Below, in pieces: positions 7,366 to 16,226 of a DNA stretch of 64,000 bases (the stretch's first letter is position 1; every line of letters starts with the position of its first letter). The stretch covers positions 62,001 through 126,000 of the forward strand of contig NZ_JAUEDK010000003.1 in NCBI RefSeq assembly GCF_030385785.1, read 5' to 3'. This DNA is from Crenobacter oryzisoli (lineage in GTDB: Bacteria; Pseudomonadota; Gammaproteobacteria; Burkholderiales; Chromobacteriaceae). The position numbers and the translations under genes were made by a program. The notes under the pieces are model-generated. The model searched no databases, was not told the DNA's origin, and saw only the letters and a program-made list of their open reading frames with translations.

Positions 7366-8159
7366 GGCTGCAGCTCCACCACCAGCAAGCCGCCGAGCGG
7401 CATCTCGAGCCCATAGCGACCGCCCTCGCCGCGCGCGAGCGCCGCCAACAGCGGCAAGGCGCGCAGCGAGGGGGCAGAACGCGCCAGCGCATCCAGCGCC
7501 GCGATGCCGGTGCTGCCCTCAGCGGCAGTCTCGCCCCCCACCACCGCCAGGCGAGCCCGCGATGCGGGCCCTCGCTCAGGGCTCAGCAGCAGCGCCACCC
7601 CGCAGGGCTCGGGCAGCGGCCGCAGCGCGGCGAGCGGCCCCGGGTAGGGGCTGTCGTACGCGATCAACAGCACGCGTCGCGCCTCGCCCTGCACTTGACC
7701 GAGCGCTTCGATCAGGCCCATAGAGAAGCTCGCATCGTAAGCGCTGAGGACGTTGCTCGGCGCGGTCGCCCCGGCTGCGATGCCCCAGTAGCCGGCTGGT
7801 GCGTTGTGCACCGAGTTGGTAAAGCGGGTCGGCGACACCAGCCGAGCGGGCTCGGCCAAGGTGGTGCACAGCGCGTGCAGATTGTCGCCGTCGCCGCCCG
7901 AGGCGGTGAATACGGTCGCAAGCTCAGCCGCATCGGCACCGGCCATCGCCACCGCCTCGAAGCCCAGCGCCAGCGCGAGGCGTACCGGCTTGCCGACGCG
8001 GCGCCGCTCGGCCGGCGGCAGCCCCGGCGGCGCGGTCAGCCGGGTTGGCGCATCCTGCCAAGGCTGCTCACCCGTAAGTTGCGCAGCGAGCATGGCCCAG
8101 TTGTCGAAACCGGGGCCGAGCGCCGCCACCCCGTCCAGATAGCCAAACAGTCCGCTCAT
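7356..8159 (-). CDS. Ketosynthase-like chain-length factor of aryl-polyene type (ApeC-like)
   Basis: 267 residues, much shorter than a full ketosynthase (about 400) but normal for the chain-length-factor partner of aryl-polyene synthases. FTASGGDGDNLHALCTTLAE and TRFTNSVHNAPAGYWGIAAG match the N-terminal ketosynthase-like domain; no Cys-His-His triad is present, as expected for this partner. It should pair with the ketosynthase encoded just upstream and set polyene length. Its start overlaps that gene's stop by 4 bases and its stop overlaps the broken dehydratase start, showing the original tight operon. The gene itself looks intact. Confidence 0.8.
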   Translation of the reverse strand: MSGLFGYLDGVAALGPGFDNWAMLAAQLTGEQPWQDAPTRLTAPPGLPPAERRRVGKPVRLALALGFEAVAMAGADAAELATVFTASGGDGDNLHALCTTLAEPARLVSPTRFTNSVHNAPAGYWGIAAGATAPSNVLSAYDASFSMGLIEALGQVQGEARRVLLIAYDSPYPGPLAALRPLPEPCGVALLLSPERGPASRARLAVVGGETAAEGSTGIAALDALARSAPSLRALPLLAALARGEGGRYGLEMPLGGLLVVELQPCV

Positions 8160-9361
8160 GCGTCCATCCTAGCGTCGGCACGGCGCAGCACCACGCTGGC
8201 GTTGCTGCCGCCGAAGCCGAAGGAATTGCTCATCACCACGCCGAGCGCCTGGTGGCGTGGCACGAATACGTAATCGAGATCGAGAGCCGGGTCGAGTTCG
8301 CGGCTGCCCGGGCTGCCCGGGATCAAGCCATGCTGTAAGGCCAGCGCGGCGATCACCGTCTCCAAGGCACCGGCTGCGCCGAGCGTGTGGCCGGTCGCAC
8401 CCTTGGTCGAGCTCGCCGGCACACTGCGGCCGAACAGCTGCATCACCGCCTGGCCCTCGGCCGCATCGTTGCTAGGCGTGGCGGTGCCGTGCAGGTTCAG
8501 GTAATCGACCTGGGACGGCATCAGGCCGGCCCTCTGCAGTGCCGCCTGCATCGCAGCGAACGCGCCGTGCCCGTCCGGTGGTGGCGACGACATGTGGTAG
8601 GCATCGCTCGCCTCGCCGACACCGGCGAGCAGCACCGCATCGCCCGGCAAGTCCTGGGCCGGACGCTCCAACAGCGCGAATGCCCCCGCCTCGCCGATTG
8701 AGATGCCGCACCGCGCCACGTCGTACGGCCGGCACGGCTCCGGCGACACCAGTTCCAGCGAGTTGAAGCCGTACAGCGTGGTCAGGCACAGGCTGTCCAC
8801 TCCGCCAACCACCGCCGCGTCGATCATGCCGGCGCCGATCAACCGCGCGGCGCTGGCGAACACCTTGGCGCCGGACGAACAGGCGGTCAACACAACAAAG
8901 GCTGGGCCGCCGAGCCCTAGCGAGCGCGCCACCACGTCCGCGACCGCCTGCGGCGTGTGGCTGCCGCGGTAGCTCGGCGGTGCGATGAAGGCGCCGGACT
9001 CGTCGAGGCGACGATAGGCGAGTTCAGTCTCGAGGATGCCGGACGTGCTGGTGCCGAGGAACACCCCGACCCGCTCGGCACCGTAGCGCATCACTGCCCC
9101 GCGCACCGCATCGGCGAAGCCGTCCTGCTGCAACGCCAGCAGAGCAAGGCGGTTGTTGCGACAGTCGTAGTCGGCCAGCGCCGCCGGCAGCGTCACATCA
9201 TCCAGCCCGGCGACCTCGCCGACATAGGCCGGAAGATCGACCGTTTCGAACGCGCATGGCGCAAGGCCGCTGCGGTTCGCTTCGAGCGCTGCCAACGTCG
9301 GTGCCAGGCCCGCGCCCAGCGCGCTCGTCGCAGTGAATGCAGTCAGATGCAAGGGATACAT
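8156..9361 (-). CDS. Beta-ketoacyl-ACP synthase (ApeO-like)
   Basis: 401 residues, full family length. The catalytic triad is visible: Cys161 in VVLTACSSGAKV, His291 in LNLHGTATPSND and His325 in KGATGHTLGAAG. It condenses malonyl-ACP with the growing chain in aryl-polyene-type synthesis, with the adjacent chain-length factor as partner. It starts 11 bases after the stop of the decayed deacetylase. A second ketosynthase (ApeR-like), usual in such clusters, is not in this window. With ketoreductase and one dehydratase broken, the enzyme can no longer feed a complete polyene cycle unless other copies exist elsewhere. Confidence 0.92.
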   Translation of the reverse strand: MYPLHLTAFTATSALGAGLAPTLAALEANRSGLAPCAFETVDLPAYVGEVAGLDDVTLPAALADYDCRNNRLALLALQQDGFADAVRGAVMRYGAERVGVFLGTSTSGILETELAYRRLDESGAFIAPPSYRGSHTPQAVADVVARSLGLGGPAFVVLTACSSGAKVFASAARLIGAGMIDAAVVGGVDSLCLTTLYGFNSLELVSPEPCRPYDVARCGISIGEAGAFALLERPAQDLPGDAVLLAGVGEASDAYHMSSPPPDGHGAFAAMQAALQRAGLMPSQVDYLNLHGTATPSNDAAEGQAVMQLFGRSVPASSTKGATGHTLGAAGALETVIAALALQHGLIPGSPGSRELDPALDLDYVFVPRHQALGVVMSNSFGFGGSNASVVLRRADARMDA

Positions 9362-9371
9362 CGCTAATCCT

Positions 9372-9934
9372 TCATAAGCGCTCGGCCGCGGCAGCGTGAC
9401 GGTATTGAGACCGCGCGCGGATTTCGGCCAGCAGCGCCGGCAGCACCGCCAGAATCACCGGCTCACCCGAGCGGGTATGCGCGGCGAGCTTGTCGCGCAA
9501 CGCCGAGAGCACCTTCTCCGGACCGCGCTGACAGGTGTCCCCCCCACCGCGTCCAGCTCGCCAGGGGTAGGCCGCTGCGATGCAGCAGCGGATCGAGGGA
9601 CGGGTTGCGCAACCCGGCCGGTGCGCGGAAGCAGCGCGGGGCGACGCCAGTGATGCCCGATAACGTGCGTTGCGCCGCGCCGAGCTCGCGCGCCGGTGCC
9701 CACGGTCAGCGTACCGAGAAACTGTAATGATGGTGCTAGCTGTGGCTTTCCAGCGCGTGGCCGCGCGCGATGATCTCGCGGCACAGCTCTGGGCGGTGCG
9801 CCGCCTGCCGACCGATGCAGAAAAAGGTTGGCCGCGCGCCGGCAGCGTCGAGCAGATCGAGCACCTTTGGATCGGGTCCGTCGTCTATCGTCAGCGCCAC
9901 GGCGGCTTCCCGCAGTACTAACCACCAAGGCCAC
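9372..9934 (-). pseudogene. Polysaccharide deacetylase (NodB-like), multiply broken
   Basis: Read on the minus strand, fragments of a NodB deacetylase appear in sequence: VALTIDDGPDPKVLDLLDAA, RPTFFCIGRQAAHRPELCRE, then HALESHS, an in-frame TAG (at 9736-9738) and HHHYSFS. After further frame changes come GVAPRCFRAPAGLRNP and RGPEKVLSALRDKLAAHTRS. The TIDDGPDP metal motif and H-x-x-x-H zinc motif identify the family. At least one stop and two shifts prevent translation. It lies between hydrolase and ketosynthase in the cluster and was presumably a normal member. Confidence 0.75.
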
Positions 9935-9948
9935 GTCTCAGGGCGGAA

Positions 9949-10704
9949 CTACCACGCGGCGGCCCGCAGCGGGCGAACAACAACGGGCTCGGTCGCCGGT
10001 GTGGGGGCTTCATCGCGTCCCTTATCCAATGATTGCACACGATCGAGCCAGGCGCCCCACAGCGCCCGCCACGCGGCCCAATCGTGCCCGCCCGCGACGC
10101 TGAAGCAGCGCTCGGCCGGCCAGCAGCCACTTGCCAACTGCTGACTCGAATGGAAACGGTCGGACTTGGCGAGCCCCAGCATCACCGGCACCCGCTGCGC
10201 ACCACCGCCGGCCAGCCAGTGCCAGACGCGTTCTTCAAGGTGGCGCGCGTCCCAGTCGGGTCGTTGGTTCCCAGCCCAGGCAGCCGGCCCACCGGCCCGG
10301 CGGATGTCCTGTTCGAGCGCGCGGCTGCCGAGGTACGGGGTCAGCGCCACCGCGCCGCGCACGCCCTCTCCCTTTTCGGCCAGATACGCCAGCACCAGCA
10401 GTGCGCCGAGCGAAATCCCGACAAGCCACACGGGTCCGAAAAGCTCACACCACGGCGCAAGCTCGGCGGTTAGCCTGTCCAGCGCCACGCCCTGCGTGAC
10501 GGCCAGCGGATCGACGGGCAGTGCCAGCAGGTTGGCCGAAGGATGGCGAACCGCCAGCATCTCGGCCAGCCCCTGTTCGACAACATCGTCGGGCGTGCCG
10601 TACGCGCCGGGCAGCACTACCACGAGCGGGCCACCCGGCCGGGCCGCAGGGATGAACAGCGCATTGCCGGGCTGAGCCGGCGGCGACCACTCAGGCGTCT
10701 TCAT
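9949..10704 (-). CDS. Alpha/beta hydrolase in the aryl-polyene-type cluster
   Basis: 251 residues with a central GISLGA nucleophile elbow near residue 96, an oxyanion strand (PLVVVLPGAYGTPDDVVEQ) and a late AGGHDW that supplies the catalytic histidine. It could act as a thioesterase or lipase for the polyene lipid; the substrate is not evident. Its start overlaps the exporter stop by 14 bases, so the two are translated together. The classical small hot-dog thioesterase of these clusters is missing here, and this hydrolase might cover that step. Confidence 0.75.
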   Translation of the reverse strand: MKTPEWSPPAQPGNALFIPAARPGGPLVVVLPGAYGTPDDVVEQGLAEMLAVRHPSANLLALPVDPLAVTQGVALDRLTAELAPWCELFGPVWLVGISLGALLVLAYLAEKGEGVRGAVALTPYLGSRALEQDIRRAGGPAAWAGNQRPDWDARHLEERVWHWLAGGGAQRVPVMLGLAKSDRFHSSQQLASGCWPAERCFSVAGGHDWAAWRALWGAWLDRVQSLDKGRDEAPTPATEPVVVRPLRAAAW

Positions 10705-13027
10705 GGCGATCCAATACGGCGGCGAACAGCAGCGCCAGCAAAGCGCCCGGCCCGGCGGTGCTGCCGAGCGCGGCGAGCACCGGCACGCTGGAGAACGCCA
10801 GCAGCCCGAAGCCGGCCAGCGTCGCCAGGTTGGCGATCAGCAGCGACAACAGCACGCTGGCCGAGCGCTCGCTGCCGACGAAGAACAGCGCGTAGTTCGA
10901 GCCGATCGCCACGATGAGCAACAGGCCGACCAAGTGCAGCAGGTTCAGCGTGCCGCCGACGAGCAGATGGCCGGCTGTCACCACCAGCACCGCGGTCACG
11001 AGCGGCAGCAGCGCGCGCCCGAGCTTCGCCGGCGAACGCAGCGCCAGCGCCAGCAAAAGCACGATTGCGAGCATGCCGAAGCCGACGAGGTGGATTGCCT
11101 CGTCGAGATAGGCTCCATACAGGCGGTTCGACGCGGTTTTCAGGTCGACCAGTTGCAGCGGCGCGCCGGAGAGCGCCTTGGACAGCGCCGCCGCGTCGAT
11201 GCCACCCGCCGGAGCGCGCAGCGGCAGCAGGGCCAGGTTGCGTCCACCCTGTTCGACGAGCAGGCCGTCGAGCAGCAGCGCCAGCGAGGTGCCACGGAAG
11301 CTTGCCGGGCTCAACAGCGGCGCCTGCCGCGCCGCCTCCACCGCCGCGACGAACGGCTCGAGCTTGGCCGGCTGGATCGGCTGGCCGGCCAGCGCCGTAG
11401 CCAGGCGCGCGCGCAACGTCGTCTCGTCGGGCAGACTGGCCTGGCGTGCTGCCTGCGCCGCCTGGCTCGGAAGGTAGCGGCTCGGGCTCTCGTAACCCGC
11501 CAACAGGCCGCGCGCGACCAGCGCGTCGAGCTTGGGTGCGAGCCGCTCTGTCTCGCGCAGTACCGCCTCGCGGTCGGCCCCGCTGACTACGGCCAGGTAA
11601 CGCACATCGGGCGCACCAAGCTCCGCCCGCAGCGCAGCATCAAGCCGCTGCTGCTCGGCGGGCACCGGGCTGAGAGCCGCCAAGTCGTGGTTCCACAACG
11701 GCTGACGTAACACGATCAGCAAAGCCAGCGACAGCAGCGCGAGCACCGGCACCAGCGCGCGCAGCCGACGCAAGCACCTCAGGCCCCACGCCAGCCGTTC
11801 GGCCAAGACGCTCAGGTCGCGCACCGCGAAGCCCGCCGGCAGCAGCAACGGCAGCACCCAGCGCGTCACCAGCGCGGCAGCGGCGAGGCCCGCGATCGAA
11901 TAGAGACCGAGCTGCGCGAGGCCGGGGAAGCCGGAGAACAGCAAGGCGGCGAAGCCGCACACCGAGGTCAGCACACCGAGGCGGATCGTCGGCCAGAAGC
12001 GCCGCTGCCACTCTCGGGCGCTGCCGACGCCACCGGCGCCGGACTGGATGAACAGGTAAATCGAATAGTCGACCGCCTCGCCGATCAGCGTGACGCCGAA
12101 GCCGACGGTGATCGCGTGCACCATGCCGAAACCCAGACTGACCGCCACCACGCCGGCGAGCACGCCGCTGGCGACCGGCACGAGACCAAGCAGCAGCACC
12201 CGCCACGAGCGGTACACCGACCACAGCAGGGCGACGATGATCAGGCTGCCGAGTATGGAAAAACGCAGCGCCTCGCCACGGATGCGCTCGCGCGCCTCGA
12301 CGCCAAACACGCCGGGGCCGGTGGCCTGCAGGCGGGCGCCGGCCAGCACCTGATAGTGGCCAAGCAGCTCCGCCCGCACGGCGGCGAAGTCGTTGTTGAG
12401 CCGCGCGAGCACCGCCTCTTGCGCATCGGTGTCGGAGCCGGCCGCGCGGGTGTACAGCATCAGCAAGGCCTCCTTGCCGTCGCGCGACGCCCATACCCCG
12501 TCGCTGATCGTCGCACTGTCGCGACCGGACATCATGTCGATCAGCTGCAGCGTCTCGCCGGTGGGGTCGGCGGGCAGCAGTGCCTTGGTCCAGGCGCCGG
12601 ACGGCAGAGCCAGCGCGGCGATGCTGTCGGCGATCGCCGCATGCAGGCCGGCCGTCGAGAAACGCTGCGACGTCACCGCCGGACTCAGCAGGTAGCGGTT
12701 GTCGAACAAGAGCTTGCGTTCGCGCTCGAAGCCGCCGGCCTCGCCGTTGGCGACGCTGGCGAAGTCGTGGCTGGTGCGCAACCGCGCCGCCAGCCGGCGC
12801 GACAGCTCGGCGCGCGCGTCGGAACTGGCGCCGGTGATGCCGACCAGCATCAACCGCGACACGGTGCCGTCCTTGAGCTGATCGACCAGGATCTGCTGCT
12901 CGGCCGATGGCGCGGCGGGCAGGAACGCCGACATGTCGGCGGAAAAGCGTGCGCGCGTCAGCAGGGCCAGCCCGAGCACGAGCGCGAGCAGCCACACGCC
13001 GACGATCAGACCCCGGCGTTGGATCAC
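10691..13027 (-). CDS. MMPL/RND-family exporter (ApeM-like)
   Basis: 778 residues. Two repeats of one membrane helix, a large periplasmic loop and a block of five or six helices are apparent (helices near residues 8-25, 250-400, 420-440 and 640-770). This is the family that exports lipids and polyene-lipids across the inner membrane using proton force. The start is a GTG that overlaps the stop of the LolA-like gene (CCGTGATCC), indicating coupling. With the LolA-like carrier it forms the usual export pair of aryl-polyene clusters. The reading frame is intact. Confidence 0.88.
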   Translation of the reverse strand: MIQRRGLIVGVWLLALVLGLALLTRARFSADMSAFLPAAPSAEQQILVDQLKDGTVSRLMLVGITGASSDARAELSRRLAARLRTSHDFASVANGEAGGFERERKLLFDNRYLLSPAVTSQRFSTAGLHAAIADSIAALALPSGAWTKALLPADPTGETLQLIDMMSGRDSATISDGVWASRDGKEALLMLYTRAAGSDTDAQEAVLARLNNDFAAVRAELLGHYQVLAGARLQATGPGVFGVEARERIRGEALRFSILGSLIIVALLWSVYRSWRVLLLGLVPVASGVLAGVVAVSLGFGMVHAITVGFGVTLIGEAVDYSIYLFIQSGAGGVGSAREWQRRFWPTIRLGVLTSVCGFAALLFSGFPGLAQLGLYSIAGLAAAALVTRWVLPLLLPAGFAVRDLSVLAERLAWGLRCLRRLRALVPVLALLSLALLIVLRQPLWNHDLAALSPVPAEQQRLDAALRAELGAPDVRYLAVVSGADREAVLRETERLAPKLDALVARGLLAGYESPSRYLPSQAAQAARQASLPDETTLRARLATALAGQPIQPAKLEPFVAAVEAARQAPLLSPASFRGTSLALLLDGLLVEQGGRNLALLPLRAPAGGIDAAALSKALSGAPLQLVDLKTASNRLYGAYLDEAIHLVGFGMLAIVLLLALALRSPAKLGRALLPLVTAVLVVTAGHLLVGGTLNLLHLVGLLLIVAIGSNYALFFVGSERSASVLLSLLIANLATLAGFGLLAFSSVPVLAALGSTAGPGALLALLFAAVLDRHEDA

Positions 13028-13590
13028 GGTGCCGCCCTGGCGATGCTCATCACCGAACGGTCGCCGTCGGCCTGGACGATCTCGATCTGGCGCAAGTCGG
13101 CACGCACGCCGCTGATCTTCACTCGGCTGACCTTGGCGAGCATCTTCGGCGCGGTCGGAGTGAGCTGCAGCGTCCAGCGCTCGTAGCGCCCGTCGAGCTC
13201 GGTACGGTAGGCGGCTTCGAGCGCACGCCGGTCACCCGCCATCGTGGCGCGAATGCTGTCGATGAAGGCAGCGATCTCCGGGTAGTCCTGCAGCTTCAGC
13301 ACATGGCGCTTGCCGCCCCGCTCGACCGTCAGCGTGCCACCGTCGAGCACCAGCGACTCGACCTTAGGCTGCAGGGTACGCTTCTCCAGATGGCCGGGTG
13401 CCTCGTACGCCAGCTCGCCGGACGACTCCAGCGGCTTGTCGAGCAGGGTGAGGTACTGCTTTTCGGTGAAGGTGGCGTGCGCGGAACGCGTCTGCGCCAG
13501 CTGGCCGAGCAGCCGGTCGAGATCGAAGTCGGCGGCGCTCGCCATCAGCGGCAGCGCGCACAGCAGCAGCGCCAGGAAGCGTCTAGTCAT
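13024..13590 (-). CDS. LolA-like outer-membrane lipid carrier (ApeL-like)
   Basis: 188 residues from the ATG at 13590, giving MTRRFLALLLCALPLMASA, a clean Sec signal peptide cleaved near residue 19. The mature part resembles LolA (LDRLLGQLAQTRSAHATFTE, YLTLLDKPLESSGELAYEAP). Such proteins carry lipid cargo through the periplasm. An ATG six codons earlier lies inside the remnant of the deleted acyltransferase, so the later start is chosen. Its stop overlaps the exporter start. Confidence 0.85.
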   Translation of the reverse strand: MTRRFLALLLCALPLMASAADFDLDRLLGQLAQTRSAHATFTEKQYLTLLDKPLESSGELAYEAPGHLEKRTLQPKVESLVLDGGTLTVERGGKRHVLKLQDYPEIAAFIDSIRATMAGDRRALEAAYRTELDGRYERWTLQLTPTAPKMLAKVSRVKISGVRADLRQIEIVQADGDRSVMSIARAAP

Positions 13591-13640
13591 GGTCAGCCCA
13601 GAAGTCATAGAAGTTGAACCAGTTGTACGGCACGCACACT
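13584..13640 (-). pseudogene. C-terminal remnant of a deleted LpxL/ApeJ-like acyltransferase
   Basis: Between the dehydratase stop and the LolA start the minus strand reads CVPYNWFNFYDFWADHD followed by TAG. The YNWFNFYDFW motif is what I expect at the very end of the LpxL-like acyltransferases in these clusters, and the remnant stop overlaps the LolA start (ATGACTAG). The other roughly 300 residues are absent, so I read this as an in-place deletion. A chance match is possible because only about 17 codons remain. Confidence 0.5.
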
Positions 13641-13642
13641 GC

Positions 13643-13957
13643 TCACTCCGCCGTCTCCAGCGACAGCTCGCACTGCGCCACCGTTGCGCCGGCCGTGTCG
13701 CTCAGCGTGCAGCGCCAGCTCCCGGCCTTCGCCGCCTCGGCCGACAGCGCAAGCGCGCTGCCCGGCCCGACCGGCTTCAGAAACTTGGCCGAAGCGATCC
13801 GCACCGTGCCGGCCTCGACACCGAGTGCCCGCTGCAGCGCCACGATCGCCAGGTCGAGCAAGGCGGCGCCGGGCAGGATGGGTTGTCCCGGGAAATGGCC
13901 GGGAAACGCCGGGTGGTCGACCGGGGCGGTCAACGCCAATTGCAGACGTTCATTCAT
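13643..13957 (-). CDS. FabZ-like beta-hydroxyacyl-ACP dehydratase (ApeI-like)
   Basis: 104 residues from the ATG at 13957, which overlaps the ligase stop (ATGAATGA). HPAFPGHFPGQPILPGAALL contains the hot-dog dehydratase motif H-x6-P-G-x4-P-G with its catalytic His. It dehydrates 3-hydroxyacyl-ACP in polyene synthesis. Codons further upstream are open but lie inside the ligase gene. This first dehydratase is intact, unlike the second at 7081-7365. Confidence 0.8.
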   Translation of the reverse strand: MNERLQLALTAPVDHPAFPGHFPGQPILPGAALLDLAIVALQRALGVEAGTVRIASAKFLKPVGPGSALALSAEAAKAGSWRCTLSDTAGATVAQCELSLETAE

Positions 13958-15296
13958 CATTCGCTCCATCGAGCGCCGCGCGCAGCGCATCGATCGGCAG
14001 CTTGCCGATCGCGTTGCGCGGCAATCGGCTGACGAACTTCAGCGGGCGCGGCAGGAAGGCTGCATCGATGCGCTCGCGCAGCGCCGCCAGTAGCGCCTCG
14101 CGTTCCAGCGTCGGTGCCACCACCAGCGCCGCCAACCTCGCCACCTTGCCGGCGCCCCCTTCCTCTTCGGGCAGGAAAAACACGCCGTCGTCCACGCCGG
14201 GAACCGCCAGCAGCTGCTGGGTCAGGTAGCTGAGCGAACTGCGCTTACCGGCCACGTTGACGAGGTCGGCGTTGCGGCCGAGCAGGCTGAAGCGCCGTGC
14301 CCCATCCAGCAGCACCCGGTCGTTCAGCCGCTGCGGCTGCCACAGGTGGCCGCCCTCCGCAATGGCGCCCTCGGGGCCATCCTCTCGCAACGTCACCCCG
14401 GAGAGGCATTCCCACTGTTCGGTTTCGGCACTGCGCCGCGTCGCCAGCTGGCCGGTCTCGGTCGAGCCGTAGATTTCCAGCAGCGGCGCGCCGAAGCGGG
14501 CCTCCAGGCGACCGGCCAGGTCGCTGGCCAGCGGCGCAGTCGCGCTGGTCATCAGCGCCAACTCTGGCAGGCTCAGTCCGCTCTCGAGCAGCGTGTGCAG
14601 ATGGAACGGTGTCGACACCAGCACGCGTGGAGCCGGCAGCCGTGCCAGCTCGGCCTTGATGTCGGCCGGGAAGAACGGGCTGGCATCGACAAGCACGCCG
14701 CCGCAGAGCAGCGGCCGCAGCACCGTCGACTCCAGCCCGTACATATGCTGCGGCGGCACGGTGCCGAGCGCCACAAAGCCCGGCAAGCGCTCCAGCCCCA
14801 GTCGCGCGGCACCGGCCAGCATCGCCGGTACGAACTCGCCCCAGTGCTTGTCATGGCCCTGAGGCTGCCCGGTCGAGCCCGAGGTGAACAGCCGCGCGAC
14901 CCGCTGCTGCGCCGGTATGGCCGGCGGCGGCCAGTGCGCGGCACCGTCGGGCGCCAGGCTCGCGTCGTCGATTTGTAGCGTCGGCAAGGTCGGCTCGCCG
15001 TCGGGCTGATCACTCACGCAGCACAGCTCTGGGGCCTCTTCGCGCAGCTGGGCGACGCTGTCAGCGCTGCGCGAGGCCGGCAGCAGGCACACCTTATCGC
15101 GCAGCACGCACGCGGCCAGCGCCACCGCGAACAGGTAGCGGTTCTGGCAGGCGTTGAATACGGCGTCGCCGTCCGGCAGGCGCTCGGCCAATGCTGCGGC
15201 GTCGGCGAGAAACTGCGCCGCACTGCGCACCCGCCCGCGAAAATACGCGAGCGGCTGAGTCGGCCCGGTGTGGCCGATCAGCGGATAAGAGGTCAT
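13950..15296 (-). CDS. AMP-dependent acyl/aryl ligase (ApeH-like)
   Basis: 448 residues of the ANL superfamily. The phosphate loop LFTSGSTGQPQGH is near residue 136, LEIYGSTETGQ near 275, the hinge LGRNADLVNV near 338, and RNAIGKL near 430 carries the catalytic lysine. In aryl-polyene clusters this enzyme activates 4-hydroxybenzoate or a fatty acid and loads it on the ACP. It is one base from the membrane-protein gene upstream and overlaps the dehydratase downstream. Confidence 0.88.
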   Translation of the reverse strand: MTSYPLIGHTGPTQPLAYFRGRVRSAAQFLADAAALAERLPDGDAVFNACQNRYLFAVALAACVLRDKVCLLPASRSADSVAQLREEAPELCCVSDQPDGEPTLPTLQIDDASLAPDGAAHWPPPAIPAQQRVARLFTSGSTGQPQGHDKHWGEFVPAMLAGAARLGLERLPGFVALGTVPPQHMYGLESTVLRPLLCGGVLVDASPFFPADIKAELARLPAPRVLVSTPFHLHTLLESGLSLPELALMTSATAPLASDLAGRLEARFGAPLLEIYGSTETGQLATRRSAETEQWECLSGVTLREDGPEGAIAEGGHLWQPQRLNDRVLLDGARRFSLLGRNADLVNVAGKRSSLSYLTQQLLAVPGVDDGVFFLPEEEGGAGKVARLAALVVAPTLEREALLAALRERIDAAFLPRPLKFVSRLPRNAIGKLPIDALRAALDGANDE

Positions 15297-15297
15297 C

Positions 15298-15954
15298 TCA
15301 ACGCTCTCCGGTCGTGTCGCCCGCCGGGCTGCGCTGCAGCGCGCTGTAGGCGCGGAAAGTATCGGTAAAACGCATCTCGCTGCGCCGCTGCGGCAGGCAA
15401 TGGAGGCGTACGGCGTACTCCGCCACGAACATCAGCCCGGTCAGCGGCAGCACCAACAGATTGCTGAACGCCGACCAGGCGGTCAGCGGCGCGAACAGGA
15501 ACAGCAGCGAGGACACCGTGAACATCGCAAGGAAAAAGCCCGTCCACGCCTTGGTGGCGCGGCGGGTGTAGCGCGCCAGCGCCGCATCGAGACCGCCGTG
15601 GATCAGTGCAGCGATCTGGCCGCACAGCGGCCGCTGACCGGCCAGTAGCGTGCGCCCGAACATCAGCGCGAGACACAGTTGAGTGCCGGCATCCTGCAGG
15701 AAATACAACCAGGAGAAATGCGTGGAAAGCCAGGCCGATGTCTGCCAGATCAGCACGACGACGCCGGCCATCAGCGGTGCGATCAGGCGATGCCAGCCCG
15801 ACGCCAGGCAGAACAGCACCAAGGCAATCAGGGGCGGCGCCAACGCCAGCGCAACGCCGAGCTGGGCATGCTGCACCGGGTCAGCCAGCACCCAATGCGA
15901 CACCAGCAGATAGGCGCCAAACAGCAGTGCAACAAGCAGTACCTTGAAATTCAT
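15298..15954 (-). CDS. COG4648-type integral membrane protein of aryl-polyene clusters
   Basis: 218 residues with about six hydrophobic helices (FKVLLVALLFGAYLLVSHWV, VALALAPPLIALVLFCLASG, two more near 65-105 and two near 150-190). This protein is a regular companion of the ACP and AMP-ligase in aryl-polyene operons; its biochemical function is not established. The ATG shares one base with the ACP stop (TGATG), so translation is coupled. Confidence 0.78.
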   Translation of the reverse strand: MNFKVLLVALLFGAYLLVSHWVLADPVQHAQLGVALALAPPLIALVLFCLASGWHRLIAPLMAGVVVLIWQTSAWLSTHFSWLYFLQDAGTQLCLALMFGRTLLAGQRPLCGQIAALIHGGLDAALARYTRRATKAWTGFFLAMFTVSSLLFLFAPLTAWSAFSNLLVLPLTGLMFVAEYAVRLHCLPQRRSEMRFTDTFRAYSALQRSPAGDTTGER

Positions 15955-16226
15955 CAACAGGTGCGATGAGCTGCGATATGCGCGGTCAGATTGGCCAGCG
16001 ACGCGAAAATGCGCGCATTGTCTTCGCTATCGGAACGCAGCTGGAAGCCGTAGCGCTTGGAGACCACCAGCGCGATCTCGAGGATGTCGATCGAATCAAG
16101 CCCCAGGCCCTCGCCGTACAGCGGCTCGTTCGGGTCGATCTCGGCCGCGCTCACTTCCAGATTCAGGGCGTCGACGATCAGGCCGGCCACTTCCAGCTCC
16201 AGTTCGCGGTTTGCCACGTCAGACAT
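15954..16226 (-). CDS. Acyl carrier protein (ApeE/ApeF-like)
   Basis: 90 residues from the ATG at 16226, preceded by GGAGTAAGCAAT. The phosphopantetheine site is GEGLGLDSIDILEI with Ser45. It is the first gene of the minus-strand cluster. Usually two ACPs head these clusters; only one is present here. No phosphopantetheinyl transferase is visible in the window. Confidence 0.9.
   Translation of the reverse strand: MSDVANRELELEVAGLIVDALNLEVSAAEIDPNEPLYGEGLGLDSIDILEIALVVSKRYGFQLRSDSEDNARIFASLANLTAHIAAHRTC

Noticed and set aside
7356-8159. Chain-length factor as a truncated ketosynthase pseudogene
   Set aside because: Its length and lack of the catalytic triad are normal for the aryl-polyene chain-length factor, and the frame is intact with overlapping ends.
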